DNA from: TMED14 sp002167805
Lineage (GTDB): Bacteria > Bacteroidota > Bacteroidia > Flavobacteriales > Schleiferiaceae
NCBI GenBank assembly: GCA_965655795.1
Contig: CBFHHY010000002.1
Span: 204,547 to 268,546 of the forward strand
Reading direction: 5' to 3'
DNA length: 64,000 nucleotides
A program made the translations under genes and the position numbers. Below, in pieces: positions 1 to 7,215 of the stretch; the stretch's first letter is position 1, and each line of letters starts with the position of its first letter. The notes below the pieces were generated by a model. It was not told the DNA's origin, did not search any database, and saw nothing but the letters and a program-made list of their open reading frames with translations.

Positions 1-455
1 TCGGGTTCTTCACTAACCCATGTTGTTTTTAATTCCCCAAAATCATTAACCTCAAAAATCAAAGTAACTCCTGGATAAAGGTTTTCCATTCGCCCTTTTT
101 TGAATCCTTTAACATTTACTCTTTCATCAGTTCCATTAATAAAAAAATTGTATAAGCTTGTAGTAGGCTCCATGGATACCCATTCGGTTTCTTTGCAACC
201 CTCGAATCGTTCAGTAAAGACATAAAAATCATTTGAATCAGCAGATCCCGGACCTCTAAGAGCAAACCTCAGACCATTTTTAAGAATCCAAATTCTTGCA
301 TTATCAGTATGAAGTTGAGCATTTACCTCTTTCGGCCATTGTCCTTTATTTGGAATAAATTGGGCTCGATTACGATCATGAATTGTAACCTGAGCATTTA
401 AGCTTCCAGTTATAAAAATGAAAAAAAAATATCTCAATAAGAACTGAAATTGCAT
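1..455 (-). CDS. Secreted DUF7948-like protein, N-terminal part only
   Basis: The reading frame opens at ATG 453-455 on the minus strand and runs without a stop off the left edge, giving about 151 residues. It begins with a signal peptide (MQFQFLLRYFFFIFITGSLNAQ, cleavage likely after the Ala-Gln). It then shows 'FIPNKGQWPKEV', the F-x-x-N-x-G-Q-W signature seen at the start of Bacteroidota secreted proteins with a DUF7948 domain. Those proteins are usually very long and end in a T9SS sorting domain or a gliding-motility C-terminal domain; that end lies outside the window, so cargo status is inference. The frame was read by hand; I found no in-frame stop. Function is unknown beyond export. 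The nearest neighbour, prfB, is 64 bases upstream on the same strand. Confidence 0.72.
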   Translation of the reverse strand, partial: MQFQFLLRYFFFIFITGSLNAQVTIHDRNRAQFIPNKGQWPKEVNAQLHTDNARIWILKNGLRFALRGPGSADSNDFYVFTERFEGCKETEWVSMEPTTSLYNFFINGTDERVNVKGFKKGRMENLYPGVTLIFEVNDFGELKTTWVSEEP

Positions 456-519
456 AATTGGTAAGTTACAAAAGTGAGCAATTTGTTTAGTACACCTCCT
501 AACATCTTATTTAAAAAGA

Positions 520-1629
520 CTATTCAGTTTCAAAATCCTTATTTATAGTTCCATCCGCCATCAAAAAAGCTTTCAAAAACCCATCAATATTTCCATCAAG
601 AACTGAATCTGGATCTGAAGACTCTAAGGAGGTCCGTACATCTTTTACTAGTTTATATGGGTGAAGTACATAGTTCCGAATTTGTGAGCCCCATTCAATC
701 TTCATTTTTCCAGCTTCAATATCATCGCGGTGAGCTAATTTCTTTTTAAGCTCAATCTCATAAAGTTGAGATTTCAGCATTTGCATCGCTCGTGCCCGAT
801 TGTCATGCTGCGATCGAGTTTCCGAACATTGAATCTGAATACCCGATGGTTTGTGATTTAGCTGTACTTTGGTTTCAACCTTATTTACGTTTTGCCCTCC
901 AGCACCACTTGAACGTGCCGTAGTGATTTCGATATCGGCAGGATTGATCTCAATTTGAATGGTATCATCTATAAGTGGGTAAACATAAACTGAGACAAAA
1001 GATGTGTGTCTTTTTGCATTACTATCAAAAGGACTTATTCTAACTAATCTGTGAACTCCATTTTCTCCTTTCAAATAGCCAAAAACATAATCTCCATCAA
1101 TCTCAAGAGTCACAGTTTTTACCCCAGCGACATCCCCTTCCTGAAAGTTTAATTCTCGGACTTTATGCTTGTTTCGCTCAGCCCATCTCAGATACATTCT
1201 CATCAACATCCCAGCCCAGTCACAAGACTCCGTACCTCCAGCACCTGCTGTAATTTGAATAACACAAGATAATTTATCCTCTTCTCCTGATAGCATATTT
1301 CTGAATTCCATGTCACCAAGCTCATCTTCAAACTTCTGAACTGCTTGATTAACCTCTAATTCTGAAAGCCCCCCCTCCTTAAAAAAATCTATTGATAATT
1401 CCACTTCATTATATAGAGACTCTATTCTTTGGTATCCTTCAATCCAATATTTTATCTCACGAATATTCCTCATGACTGCCTCAGCTTTAGATGAATCATT
1501 CCAAAAATTAGGATCTAGAGTTAACTCCTCCTCATTCCGCAATTTGATTTTTTGTTCCTCAATATGAATGGTTTTCTTGAGGGCATTTAAACGAGATTTA
1601 TAACCTTTGAGTTGATCATTTGAAATCAT
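520..1629 (-). CDS. prfB: Peptide chain release factor 2
   Basis: RF2 ends translation at UGA and UAA codons. The 369-residue protein has the RF2 anticodon-like tripeptide S-P-F (residues 199-201, in 'RISPFDSNAKRHTSF') and the peptidyl-hydrolysis motif GGQ (244-246, in 'GAGGQNVNKVETKV'). The N-terminal helical domain ends near 'DPNFWNDSSKAEAV'. RF2 genes in many bacteria need a +1 frameshift at an internal UGA near codon 25. Here the frame is open from the ATG, and the corresponding region (around residues 18-28, 'KKTIHIEEQKI') has no CTTTGA slip site, so the protein is made without recoding. It is divergent from ltaE, with 34 bases between the starts. Confidence 0.97.
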   Translation of the reverse strand: MISNDQLKGYKSRLNALKKTIHIEEQKIKLRNEEELTLDPNFWNDSSKAEAVMRNIREIKYWIEGYQRIESLYNEVELSIDFFKEGGLSELEVNQAVQKFEDELGDMEFRNMLSGEEDKLSCVIQITAGAGGTESCDWAGMLMRMYLRWAERNKHKVRELNFQEGDVAGVKTVTLEIDGDYVFGYLKGENGVHRLVRISPFDSNAKRHTSFVSVYVYPLIDDTIQIEINPADIEITTARSSGAGGQNVNKVETKVQLNHKPSGIQIQCSETRSQHDNRARAMQMLKSQLYEIELKKKLAHRDDIEAGKMKIEWGSQIRNYVLHPYKLVKDVRTSLESSDPDSVLDGNIDGFLKAFLMADGTINKDFETE

Positions 1630-1663
1630 ATGACAAAAGTAAGGCGATCACTACCTTGGTACC

Positions 1664-2701
1664 ATGAAAAATTCTATTGCTGATTTTCGTTCAGATACTG
1701 TAACAAGGCCATCAAAGGGTATGCTTAATGCTATGCAGAAAGCACTCATAGGTGATGATGTATTGGGTGATGACCCAACTGTGAAATATTTAGAAAGTAT
1801 GGCATCAGAGATATTTGGGATGGAAGCAGGTTTATTTTGCCCGTCAGGAACGATGACTAACCAAATAGCAATCAATGTCCACTGTAATCCAGGAGAGGAA
1901 TTAATTTGCTCGCCATTATCTCACATCTATAACTATGAAGGCGGCGGAGTTGCGTTTAATTCGGGCGTGCAAATAAGAACTGCTGGGGACAAATATGGAA
2001 GAATTTCAGCTGAGGAAGTAGAAAGTCTAATTCAACCTGAGATAGATGTTCATGCGGCCCAAACAAGCTTAATTGTTGTGGAAAACACCTCTAATAAAGG
2101 TGGAGGAACCTGCCTGGGATTACCGCTACTAAGAGAAATATCCAATATTTCTAAAAAATATGGTATCAATTATCATCTAGATGGGGCAAGACTATTTAAT
2201 GCAATGGTCAGAGATAATGAAACTCCAAAACAATATGATTTCTTCGACTCGATTTCGATTTGTCTAAGCAAAGGGCTCGGTGCTCCAATAGGATCCTTAC
2301 TACTCAGCAATAAAGACTTCATTGAGCAAGGACGAAGAGTAAGAAAAAGGCTAGGTGGTGGAATGAGGCAAAGTGGGTATTTAGCTGCCGCTGGAATATA
2401 TGCTCTAAAAAATAACATTAATCGACTTGGTGAAGATCACTTGCTAGCCCAAAAGATTAAAGACATTTTAAAAGAATTAGATTATATAGCAGAAATAAAA
2501 CCTGTCCAAAGTAATATCATATTGTTCAGAGTGATTAAGTCTATAAATCCCTCCGACCTATTCAATCATTTACAGAAAAATGGAGTTTATATTATTCTAA
2601 TGGATAAAGAATGGATGCGAATTGTGACCCATCTAGATATTTCTAAAAAACATTTCCAAATGTTATCTGAAAGTCTTTATTCCTTTTCTTCTAAGATTTG
2701 A
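1664..2701 (+). CDS. ltaE: Low-specificity L-threonine aldolase
   Basis: A PLP enzyme that cleaves L-threonine or L-allo-threonine to glycine and acetaldehyde. The 345-residue sequence opens with the family hallmark 'FRSDTVTRPSKGML' (from residue 8) and has the 'GDDVLGDDP' substrate loop (30-38). 'HLDGAR' (171-176) contains the Asp that contacts the PLP ring nitrogen, and Lys203 in 'LSKGLGAPIGS' is the expected Schiff-base lysine. Length is normal for the beta-eliminating lyase fold. The 3' end overlaps the end of the opposite-strand recX by 25 bases. It could supply glycine to the GcvP encoded further along. Confidence 0.93.
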   Translation: MKNSIADFRSDTVTRPSKGMLNAMQKALIGDDVLGDDPTVKYLESMASEIFGMEAGLFCPSGTMTNQIAINVHCNPGEELICSPLSHIYNYEGGGVAFNSGVQIRTAGDKYGRISAEEVESLIQPEIDVHAAQTSLIVVENTSNKGGGTCLGLPLLREISNISKKYGINYHLDGARLFNAMVRDNETPKQYDFFDSISICLSKGLGAPIGSLLLSNKDFIEQGRRVRKRLGGGMRQSGYLAAAGIYALKNNINRLGEDHLLAQKIKDILKELDYIAEIKPVQSNIILFRVIKSINPSDLFNHLQKNGVYIILMDKEWMRIVTHLDISKKHFQMLSESLYSFSSKI

Positions 2702-3138
2702 AATATTAGTTCCTTTTCAAAACCTTTATTTGAAAAATACTTCACTAGTTGATATTTATTTTTCGAGCTATTTCTGAGATAATATTTAGAAATCAAATCA
2801 CTCAATGTTTTTGAATAATCATTTTCATCAATCTCAGAGATTCCAATTTCAATGCATCTATTGGAGATTCCTTTTGCCATAAGGTGTTTCTTAATTTTTA
2901 GACGCCCCCATTTTTTTATATTAAATTTTCCTCTGGAAAATGAACGAGAAAACCTCTCTTCGGAAAGATAGCCTTCTGAAATCAGCACCGAAATAATCTC
3001 ATTAATTGAGGGCTCAGGTAAACCCATCTTTGTCAGACGCATTTTGACCTCCAATTGACATCTATCCTGGTAAGTACAATATTTTTTGATGACGTCCTTA
3101 GCAACGTCGTGATCAAAAATTTTCTTATTCTGAAACAT
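2677..3138 (-). CDS. recX: RecX-family regulatory protein
   Basis: RecX proteins bind RecA filaments and limit recombinase activity. The 153-residue protein is all-helical with three repeated three-helix units. 'YCTYQDRCQLEVKMRLTKMG' (from about residue 21), 'LISEGYLSEERFSRSFSRGK' and 'WGRLKIKKHLMAKGIS' are characteristic: the aromatic and Arg pattern followed by 'EERFAR.F..GK...WG...I...L..KGI'. recA lies elsewhere in the window (29 kb), not next to recX. The 3' end overlaps ltaE in the convergent direction. It is upstream of and co-directional with prfB's strand but separated from it by ltaE, so it is probably monocistronic. Confidence 0.88.
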   Translation of the reverse strand: MFQNKKIFDHDVAKDVIKKYCTYQDRCQLEVKMRLTKMGLPEPSINEIISVLISEGYLSEERFSRSFSRGKFNIKKWGRLKIKKHLMAKGISNRCIEIGISEIDENDYSKTLSDLISKYYLRNSSKNKYQLVKYFSNKGFEKELIFQILEEKE

Positions 3139-3183
3139 TTAAAGTAAAAATAGTTCAAGCAAAAAAATTGCTCAAACCATTTT

Positions 3184-4734
3184 TTAACCTAATTTTTGAT
3201 TCCTTGAATCAGCAAATCGATATTCTAGCATCTTAAAAGCATCTCTGTCAACAACTTCTAATCGCATTCCATACAAACGAGACCATTTTTTAAATCTACG
3301 ATTCCATAAATATCCAGTTGTCAAGTATGCGTGAATGAATGGATGTACATGAAGATAAACGGTTTCATTTCTACCCTTTGACTTCATTCTACTAACAATT
3401 TGATCAAATTTTTGCTCAAGAGCAGTAATCATCGTAATCGGTGCTTCAACGAGACTATCAGGGTTCTCTTCTTTAGTCTCTATCCTTTTCGCAGGTCGGA
3501 CTCTTTGTCTTGTAATCTCAATTAAACCAAACTTAGAAGGAGGAAGTATCTTATGACGGGCTCTATCATCAGACATTACTTCTTTCATCTTCTCAAATAG
3601 CGCTTTTCTATGTTCAGAAGTATTCATATCTATAAAATCAATACAAATTATCCCTCCCATATCGCGAAGTCTCAATTGTCTTCCAATCTCCTCAGCGGCC
3701 ATTAGGTTTACAGCCAAAGCATTTTCCTCTTGACTTTCACCTTTTCTTGAACGATTACCACTATTCACATCAATGACATGCATCGCTTCTGTATGTTCAA
3801 TAATCAAATAAGTGCCTTTGCCCATATTTACTGTCCTTCCAAAAGAAGACTTTAGTTGTCGATCAACCCCATATTGCTGAAATATTGGTACTGCTGAATT
3901 GTGAAATTTTACTATTGAGGCCTTTTCTGGCGCAATCGAAACAATAAAGTCTTTGATTTCATTGTGAAGATTCTCATCATCAACTACAATTTGGTCAAAA
4001 GAGTCATTAAAAACATCTCTTAGATAAGCACTGGCTCTGTTCATCTCTTGCAAAACACATTTTTTAGGCTTTGCATTACGTAAATTTCTATGAAGAATTT
4101 TCCACCTCTTCAATAAATCGGCTAAATCAGCCTTTAAATCTTTTGGTGATGCACCATCAGCGACGGTGCGAACAATCACGCCAAATCCTTTTGGGCGCAT
4201 TGCTTGAACAAGCTTACGCAGTCTATCCTTCTCTTTTCTTTCACGGATTTTCTGAGACACGGATATTCTATCCGTAAATGGAACTAGAACAATAAATCTT
4301 CCAGCAATCGAAATCTCAGATGTAACCCTTGGACCTTTGGTCGAAATAGGTTCCTTTACTACTTGAACCAGGGCTTCGTTTCCAGGTTTAAGAACATTAT
4401 CCATATCTCCATCTTTCTTTATTTGAGGAAGGAGCCCGAAATCAGCAATGTTTGAAGACTGTTTTCCGAGATGAACTTTTTTATTAAAGGATAACCATGA
4501 AGAAATTTGTGGTCCTAAGTCGTGATAATGTAGAAAGGCATCTTTTTCATATCCTACATCAATAAAAGCAGCATTTAAACTGGTTGCGAGCTTTCGCACC
4601 TGGCCTAAATAAACATCGCCAACAGAAAATTGCTGTTTGGCATCTTCATTGACTAACTCGACTAGGCGACCGTTCTTCAGAAGGGAAATAACTGCGTTCG
4701 ACTCATTCGATTGAATGATTAACTCGGTACGCAT
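3184..4734 (-). CDS. rng: Ribonuclease G (RNase E/G family)
   Basis: Endoribonuclease for rRNA 5' maturation and mRNA decay. The 516-residue protein has an N-terminal S1 RNA-binding domain (about 38-140, starting 'FSVGDVYLGQVRKL', interrupted by a basic insert) and the RNase E/G catalytic domain. The two magnesium-binding aspartates are recognisable as Asp322 in 'HVIDVNSGN' and Asp366 in 'GGIICIDFIDM'. There is no long C-terminal scaffold domain, so RNase G rather than RNase E. It is the last gene of a minus-strand group that starts with HU, then a TPR protein and the tiny basic gene 12 bases upstream; this rng/HU arrangement beside mutY-ssb-gldE-gldD is known in flavobacteria. Confidence 0.95.
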   Translation of the reverse strand: MRTELIIQSNESNAVISLLKNGRLVELVNEDAKQQFSVGDVYLGQVRKLATSLNAAFIDVGYEKDAFLHYHDLGPQISSWLSFNKKVHLGKQSSNIADFGLLPQIKKDGDMDNVLKPGNEALVQVVKEPISTKGPRVTSEISIAGRFIVLVPFTDRISVSQKIRERKEKDRLRKLVQAMRPKGFGVIVRTVADGASPKDLKADLADLLKRWKILHRNLRNAKPKKCVLQEMNRASAYLRDVFNDSFDQIVVDDENLHNEIKDFIVSIAPEKASIVKFHNSAVPIFQQYGVDRQLKSSFGRTVNMGKGTYLIIEHTEAMHVIDVNSGNRSRKGESQEENALAVNLMAAEEIGRQLRLRDMGGIICIDFIDMNTSEHRKALFEKMKEVMSDDRARHKILPPSKFGLIEITRQRVRPAKRIETKEENPDSLVEAPITMITALEQKFDQIVSRMKSKGRNETVYLHVHPFIHAYLTTGYLWNRRFKKWSRLYGMRLEVVDRDAFKMLEYRFADSRNQKLG

Positions 4735-4746
4735 AACTAAATCTAT

Positions 4747-4836
4747 TTATTTCTTCTTGTGACGGTTTTTGCGCAAGCGCTTTTTCCTTTTATGTGTTGC
4801 CATCTTATGGCGTTTTCTTTTTTTACCGCTAGGCAT
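4747..4836 (-). CDS. 29-residue basic protein, AURKAIP1/COX24 (mS38)-like
   Basis: A short frame with ATG at 4834-4836 and TAA at 4747-4749 encodes 29 residues, 18 of them Lys or Arg plus four His. The core 'KRKRHKMATHKRKKRLRKNR' matches the AURKAIP1/COX24 C-terminal domain, whose mitochondrial member is the small-subunit ribosomal protein mS38. Stand-alone minimal versions are annotated in many Bacteroidota. A role on the ribosome is inference from that homology. It sits 12 bases upstream of rng and 25 bases downstream of the TPR gene, on the same strand, so it is probably co-transcribed with HU and RNase G. It is too short for most gene callers. Confidence 0.82.
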   Translation of the reverse strand: MPSGKKRKRHKMATHKRKKRLRKNRHKKK

Positions 4837-4861
4837 AATATTATTTATTTAAATGAAACAA

Positions 4862-5365
4862 TCATTGAACTTCTTTGACTTCCGATTGAATTTCCCCTTG
4901 ATAGCTCTCCAATAGAGTTCTCAATTCAGAGTCACGGGATGAATTAGGAAACAATTCCAGATAATTTTTTAAATCTTCAACTGCACCATTTTTCTCTCCT
5001 TTTTGGAACCGAGCTATTGCCAAAGATTCTATGGCATACTCATCTGATGAGTTAATTCTAAGTACTTTTTTAAAACGATCAATAGCTTTATTCCACTGTC
5101 CGGACATAATTGAAAACTGTCCTAGATAGAATTGTGCATCACGATGATTAGAATCAACTTCGACAACTTCCCGGAGGGCAAAAATTGCTTCCATGGGGTT
5201 ACCTTCTCCTGACTCAATCATTTTTACCGCTGATCGAACTTTAGTATCTAATATATTTTGATTTGTATTTTTATCTGAAAACTCTTTTGAAACATTAGGA
5301 AATACAAGAACCATAGACATTATAATGCCTACTAGAGTTATTGCTAAAATCCCAGAACGTTTCAT
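4862..5365 (-). CDS. Membrane-anchored TPR protein
   Basis: The 167-residue protein begins with a single hydrophobic segment (residues 5-24, 'GILAITLVGIIMSMVLVFP'), which serves as a signal anchor or uncleaved signal. Two to three tetratricopeptide repeats follow, visible as 'DAQFYLGQFSIMSGQWNKAIDRFKKVL' and 'YAIESLAIARFQKGEKNGAVEDLKNYLEL'. TPRs are protein-protein interaction scaffolds; partner unknown. It starts one base after the HU stop codon, so translation is probably coupled to HU. The same gene order (HU, TPR protein, tiny basic protein, RNase G) makes it part of a housekeeping cluster. I do not recognise a more specific function. Confidence 0.8.
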   Translation of the reverse strand: MKRSGILAITLVGIIMSMVLVFPNVSKEFSDKNTNQNILDTKVRSAVKMIESGEGNPMEAIFALREVVEVDSNHRDAQFYLGQFSIMSGQWNKAIDRFKKVLRINSSDEYAIESLAIARFQKGEKNGAVEDLKNYLELFPNSSRDSELRTLLESYQGEIQSEVKEVQ

Positions 5366-5366
5366 T

Positions 5367-5657
5367 TTATTTTACGGACACATTACTCTTCACCTGGTCA
5401 GCAAAAACTTTTGCTGGCTTAAAAGCCGGAATATAGTGAGCTGGTATTATTAATGTAGTATTTTTTGAAATATTTCTTCCTGTTTTCTCTGCTCTCTTTT
5501 TGAGTATAAAACTTCCAAAACCTCTTAAATATACATTTTCGCCAGACTCCATGTTCGTCTTCACTTCATGCATGAAATTTTCTACAACCGCTAAAACATC
5601 TGACTTTTCCATTCCAGTTCTGTCAGCAATTTTAGTAACGATATCCGCTTTTGTCAT
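5367..5657 (-). CDS. HU/IHF-family DNA-binding protein
   Basis: A histone-like nucleoid protein that bends DNA as a dimer. The start is taken as ATG 5655-5657 ('MTKADIVTKIADRTGM'), giving 96 residues, the usual family length. The frame is open 81 bases further upstream, but that extension has no family match and would begin inside the promoter. Family features are 'VENFMHEVKTNMESGENVYLRGFGSF', the signature segment before the beta arms, and the arm region 'RNISKNTTLIIPAHYIPAFKP'. It has the conserved Pro in 'IPAHYIPAFKP', where classical HU has 'IPA...P.F..G'. It leads the HU/TPR/mS38-like/rng group and is divergent from mutY. Confidence 0.93.
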   Translation of the reverse strand: MTKADIVTKIADRTGMEKSDVLAVVENFMHEVKTNMESGENVYLRGFGSFILKKRAEKTGRNISKNTTLIIPAHYIPAFKPAKVFADQVKSNVSVK

Positions 5658-5678
5658 ATTGATTAATTTTGATGTTAG

Positions 5679-5691
5679 CCCTTTAAAAGGG
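5679..5691. promoter_or_regulatory. 13-bp inverted repeat in the HU leader
   Basis: CCCTTTAAAAGGG is a perfect inverted repeat of two 6-base arms around one base. It lies between the predicted HU -7 element and the HU start codon, so it would be in the 5' leader. It could be an operator or a very short mRNA hairpin. Seen in sequence; function is inference. Confidence 0.3.
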
Positions 5692-5707
5692 TTTAAATTA
5701 GCGGCCG

Positions 5708-5739
5708 CAAAGTTATGTAATTGAGAACGATTCGACAAT
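5708..5739 (-). promoter_or_regulatory. Predicted promoter of the HU operon
   Basis: On the minus strand, ATTG (5736-5739) is followed by 20 bases and then TAACTTTG (5708-5715). The Bacteroidota sigma consensus is TTTG, 19-21 bases, TAnnTTTG, so the -7 element is a perfect match and the spacing is right. The predicted start of transcription is near 5701, leaving a leader of about 44 bases before HU. The -33 element overlaps the mutY start codon. Confidence 0.6.
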
Positions 5740-6757
5740 GATTCTAAATAATATCAGTGAAGACCTAATAAAATGGTATCAGATGAATCAGAGATTACTG
5801 CCCTGGAGAACTTCAAAAGACCCCTATACTATATGGCTAAGCGAGATTATTCTGCAACAGACGCGAATTGATCAAGGCCAGAAATATTGGGAAAAATTTC
5901 TAAATAAATTTCCAAGCATACAAAACCTTGCATCCGCAAAAGAATCAGAAGTTCTAGCACTCTGGTCAGGTCTAGGGTATTACAGTAGAGCCAGAAACAT
6001 CCATAAAACATCAAAAATAATTGTAAAAAACTACCGCAATGAATTTCCGAGTTCGTCAAGAGAACTAGCTGAATTACCAGGGATAGGGCCATATACAGCT
6101 GCTGCAATATCATCAATTTGCTTTAATGAAGTCATTCCTGCATTGGATGGAAACGCTTTTAGAGTTTATTCAAGATTGTTCGGGGTTGATTTACCAATCG
6201 AAAAAAACATTGCGATTAATACAATTAAAGATTTAGCCTTACCGTTGATATCAAAAAAACAACCAGGTGATTCTAATCAAGCAATAATGGACATAGGTTC
6301 TGGGATTTGTAAGCCAAAAAATCCAAAATGTTTTGTTTGTCCACTTCAAGAATATTGTTTCGCTCGAAAAAATGGAAATCCAGAAAGTTATCCGGTAAAA
6401 TCAAAAATCAAGAAATCCCTGATAATAGATAATTTTTATATTATTGTTAAAAAACACGATAAGTATGCTTTTATCCAAAGACCAGACAAGGGAATTTGGG
6501 CGGGGTTATTCACCCCCATTGAAATGGATAAAAAATCTTGGAGACTTGCTTTAAAAAACAAGTCGATTGATTCTAAATCCGTCACTACATTAAGACATAT
6601 TTTATCGCACAGAATAATGAATTTGCACTTTTCAAAATGGAATGCAAGTAATATACCGGAAGAATCAAAAGTTAAATGGCATTCACAAAACGATCTCAAA
6701 TCCCTTGGTCTTCCGGCACCGATTAAGAAAATATTAGTTGAAAAAAGTTACATTTGA
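5738..6757 (+). CDS. mutY: A/G-specific adenine glycosylase
   Basis: Base-excision enzyme that removes adenine mispaired with 8-oxoguanine. The 339-residue protein has the HhH-GPD fold: catalytic Glu36 in 'WLSEIILQQTRID', the helix-hairpin-helix 'LPGIGPYTAAAI' (113-124), and catalytic Asp137 in 'ALDGNAFRV'. A complete [4Fe-4S] loop follows, with Cys191, 198, 201 and 207 in C-x6-C-x2-C-x5-C spacing. A C-terminal NUDIX-like domain (about 225-339) has the 'LRHILSHRIMNL' segment that reads 8-oxoG. Starts at an ATG that overlaps the HU -33 element. It heads mutY-ssb-gldE-gldD, an order known from flavobacteria. Confidence 0.96.
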   Translation: MILNNISEDLIKWYQMNQRLLPWRTSKDPYTIWLSEIILQQTRIDQGQKYWEKFLNKFPSIQNLASAKESEVLALWSGLGYYSRARNIHKTSKIIVKNYRNEFPSSSRELAELPGIGPYTAAAISSICFNEVIPALDGNAFRVYSRLFGVDLPIEKNIAINTIKDLALPLISKKQPGDSNQAIMDIGSGICKPKNPKCFVCPLQEYCFARKNGNPESYPVKSKIKKSLIIDNFYIIVKKHDKYAFIQRPDKGIWAGLFTPIEMDKKSWRLALKNKSIDSKSVTTLRHILSHRIMNLHFSKWNASNIPEESKVKWHSQNDLKSLGLPAPIKKILVEKSYI

Positions 6758-6779
6758 TTTTTAAAGATTATACACAGAT

Positions 6780-7184
6780 ATGGCAGGTAGCATAAATAAG
6801 GTGATTTTAGTGGGGAATTTAGGAAAAGATCCAGAATTATTAAATTTTGAAAATGGTGGGAGTATCTTAAAATTCTCAATCGCAACCTCAGAAAATTATT
6901 TAGACAAAGAAGGTGTTAAAAAAGAAAAAACTGAGTGGCATAACATTGTTTTTCGGTCACCCAAGATGATCGAAATTGGTCAAAAATATTTAAAGAAGGG
7001 AGATAAAATCTATGTGGAAGGAAAAATTAGATCAAGCCAATGGGTTGATAGCAATAATCAAAATAGATATAGCTTTGAAATTGCGGCCGACTCAATGACA
7101 ATGCTTGGATCCAAGCATAGTCATTTTCAAAAAAATGAGACCCAAGATGTGAAAGATAGTGCCAAAGGCGACTTACCATTTTAA
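6780..7184 (+). CDS. ssb: Single-stranded DNA-binding protein
   Basis: Binds ssDNA as a tetramer in replication and repair. The 134-residue protein starts 'MAGSINKVILVGNLGKDPEL', the standard SSB opening. The OB fold includes 'TEWHNIVF' and 'YVEGKIRSSQW', and the acidic-to-hydrophobic tail ends D-L-P-F, the partner-recruiting tip. The linker is short compared with enterobacterial SSB (178 residues), as is normal in Bacteroidota. It lies 22 bases after mutY and 31 bases before gldE on the same strand. Confidence 0.96.
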   Translation: MAGSINKVILVGNLGKDPELLNFENGGSILKFSIATSENYLDKEGVKKEKTEWHNIVFRSPKMIEIGQKYLKKGDKIYVEGKIRSSQWVDSNNQNRYSFEIAADSMTMLGSKHSHFQKNETQDVKDSAKGDLPF

Positions 7185-7215
7185 TTATTTTTATTACTGT
7201 CTTAAACCATCTTAA

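Noticed and set aside
5658..5738. N-terminal extension of HU to ATG-less start near 5738
   Set aside because: The extension covers the promoter elements and has no HU family match; the ATG at 5657 gives the normal length.
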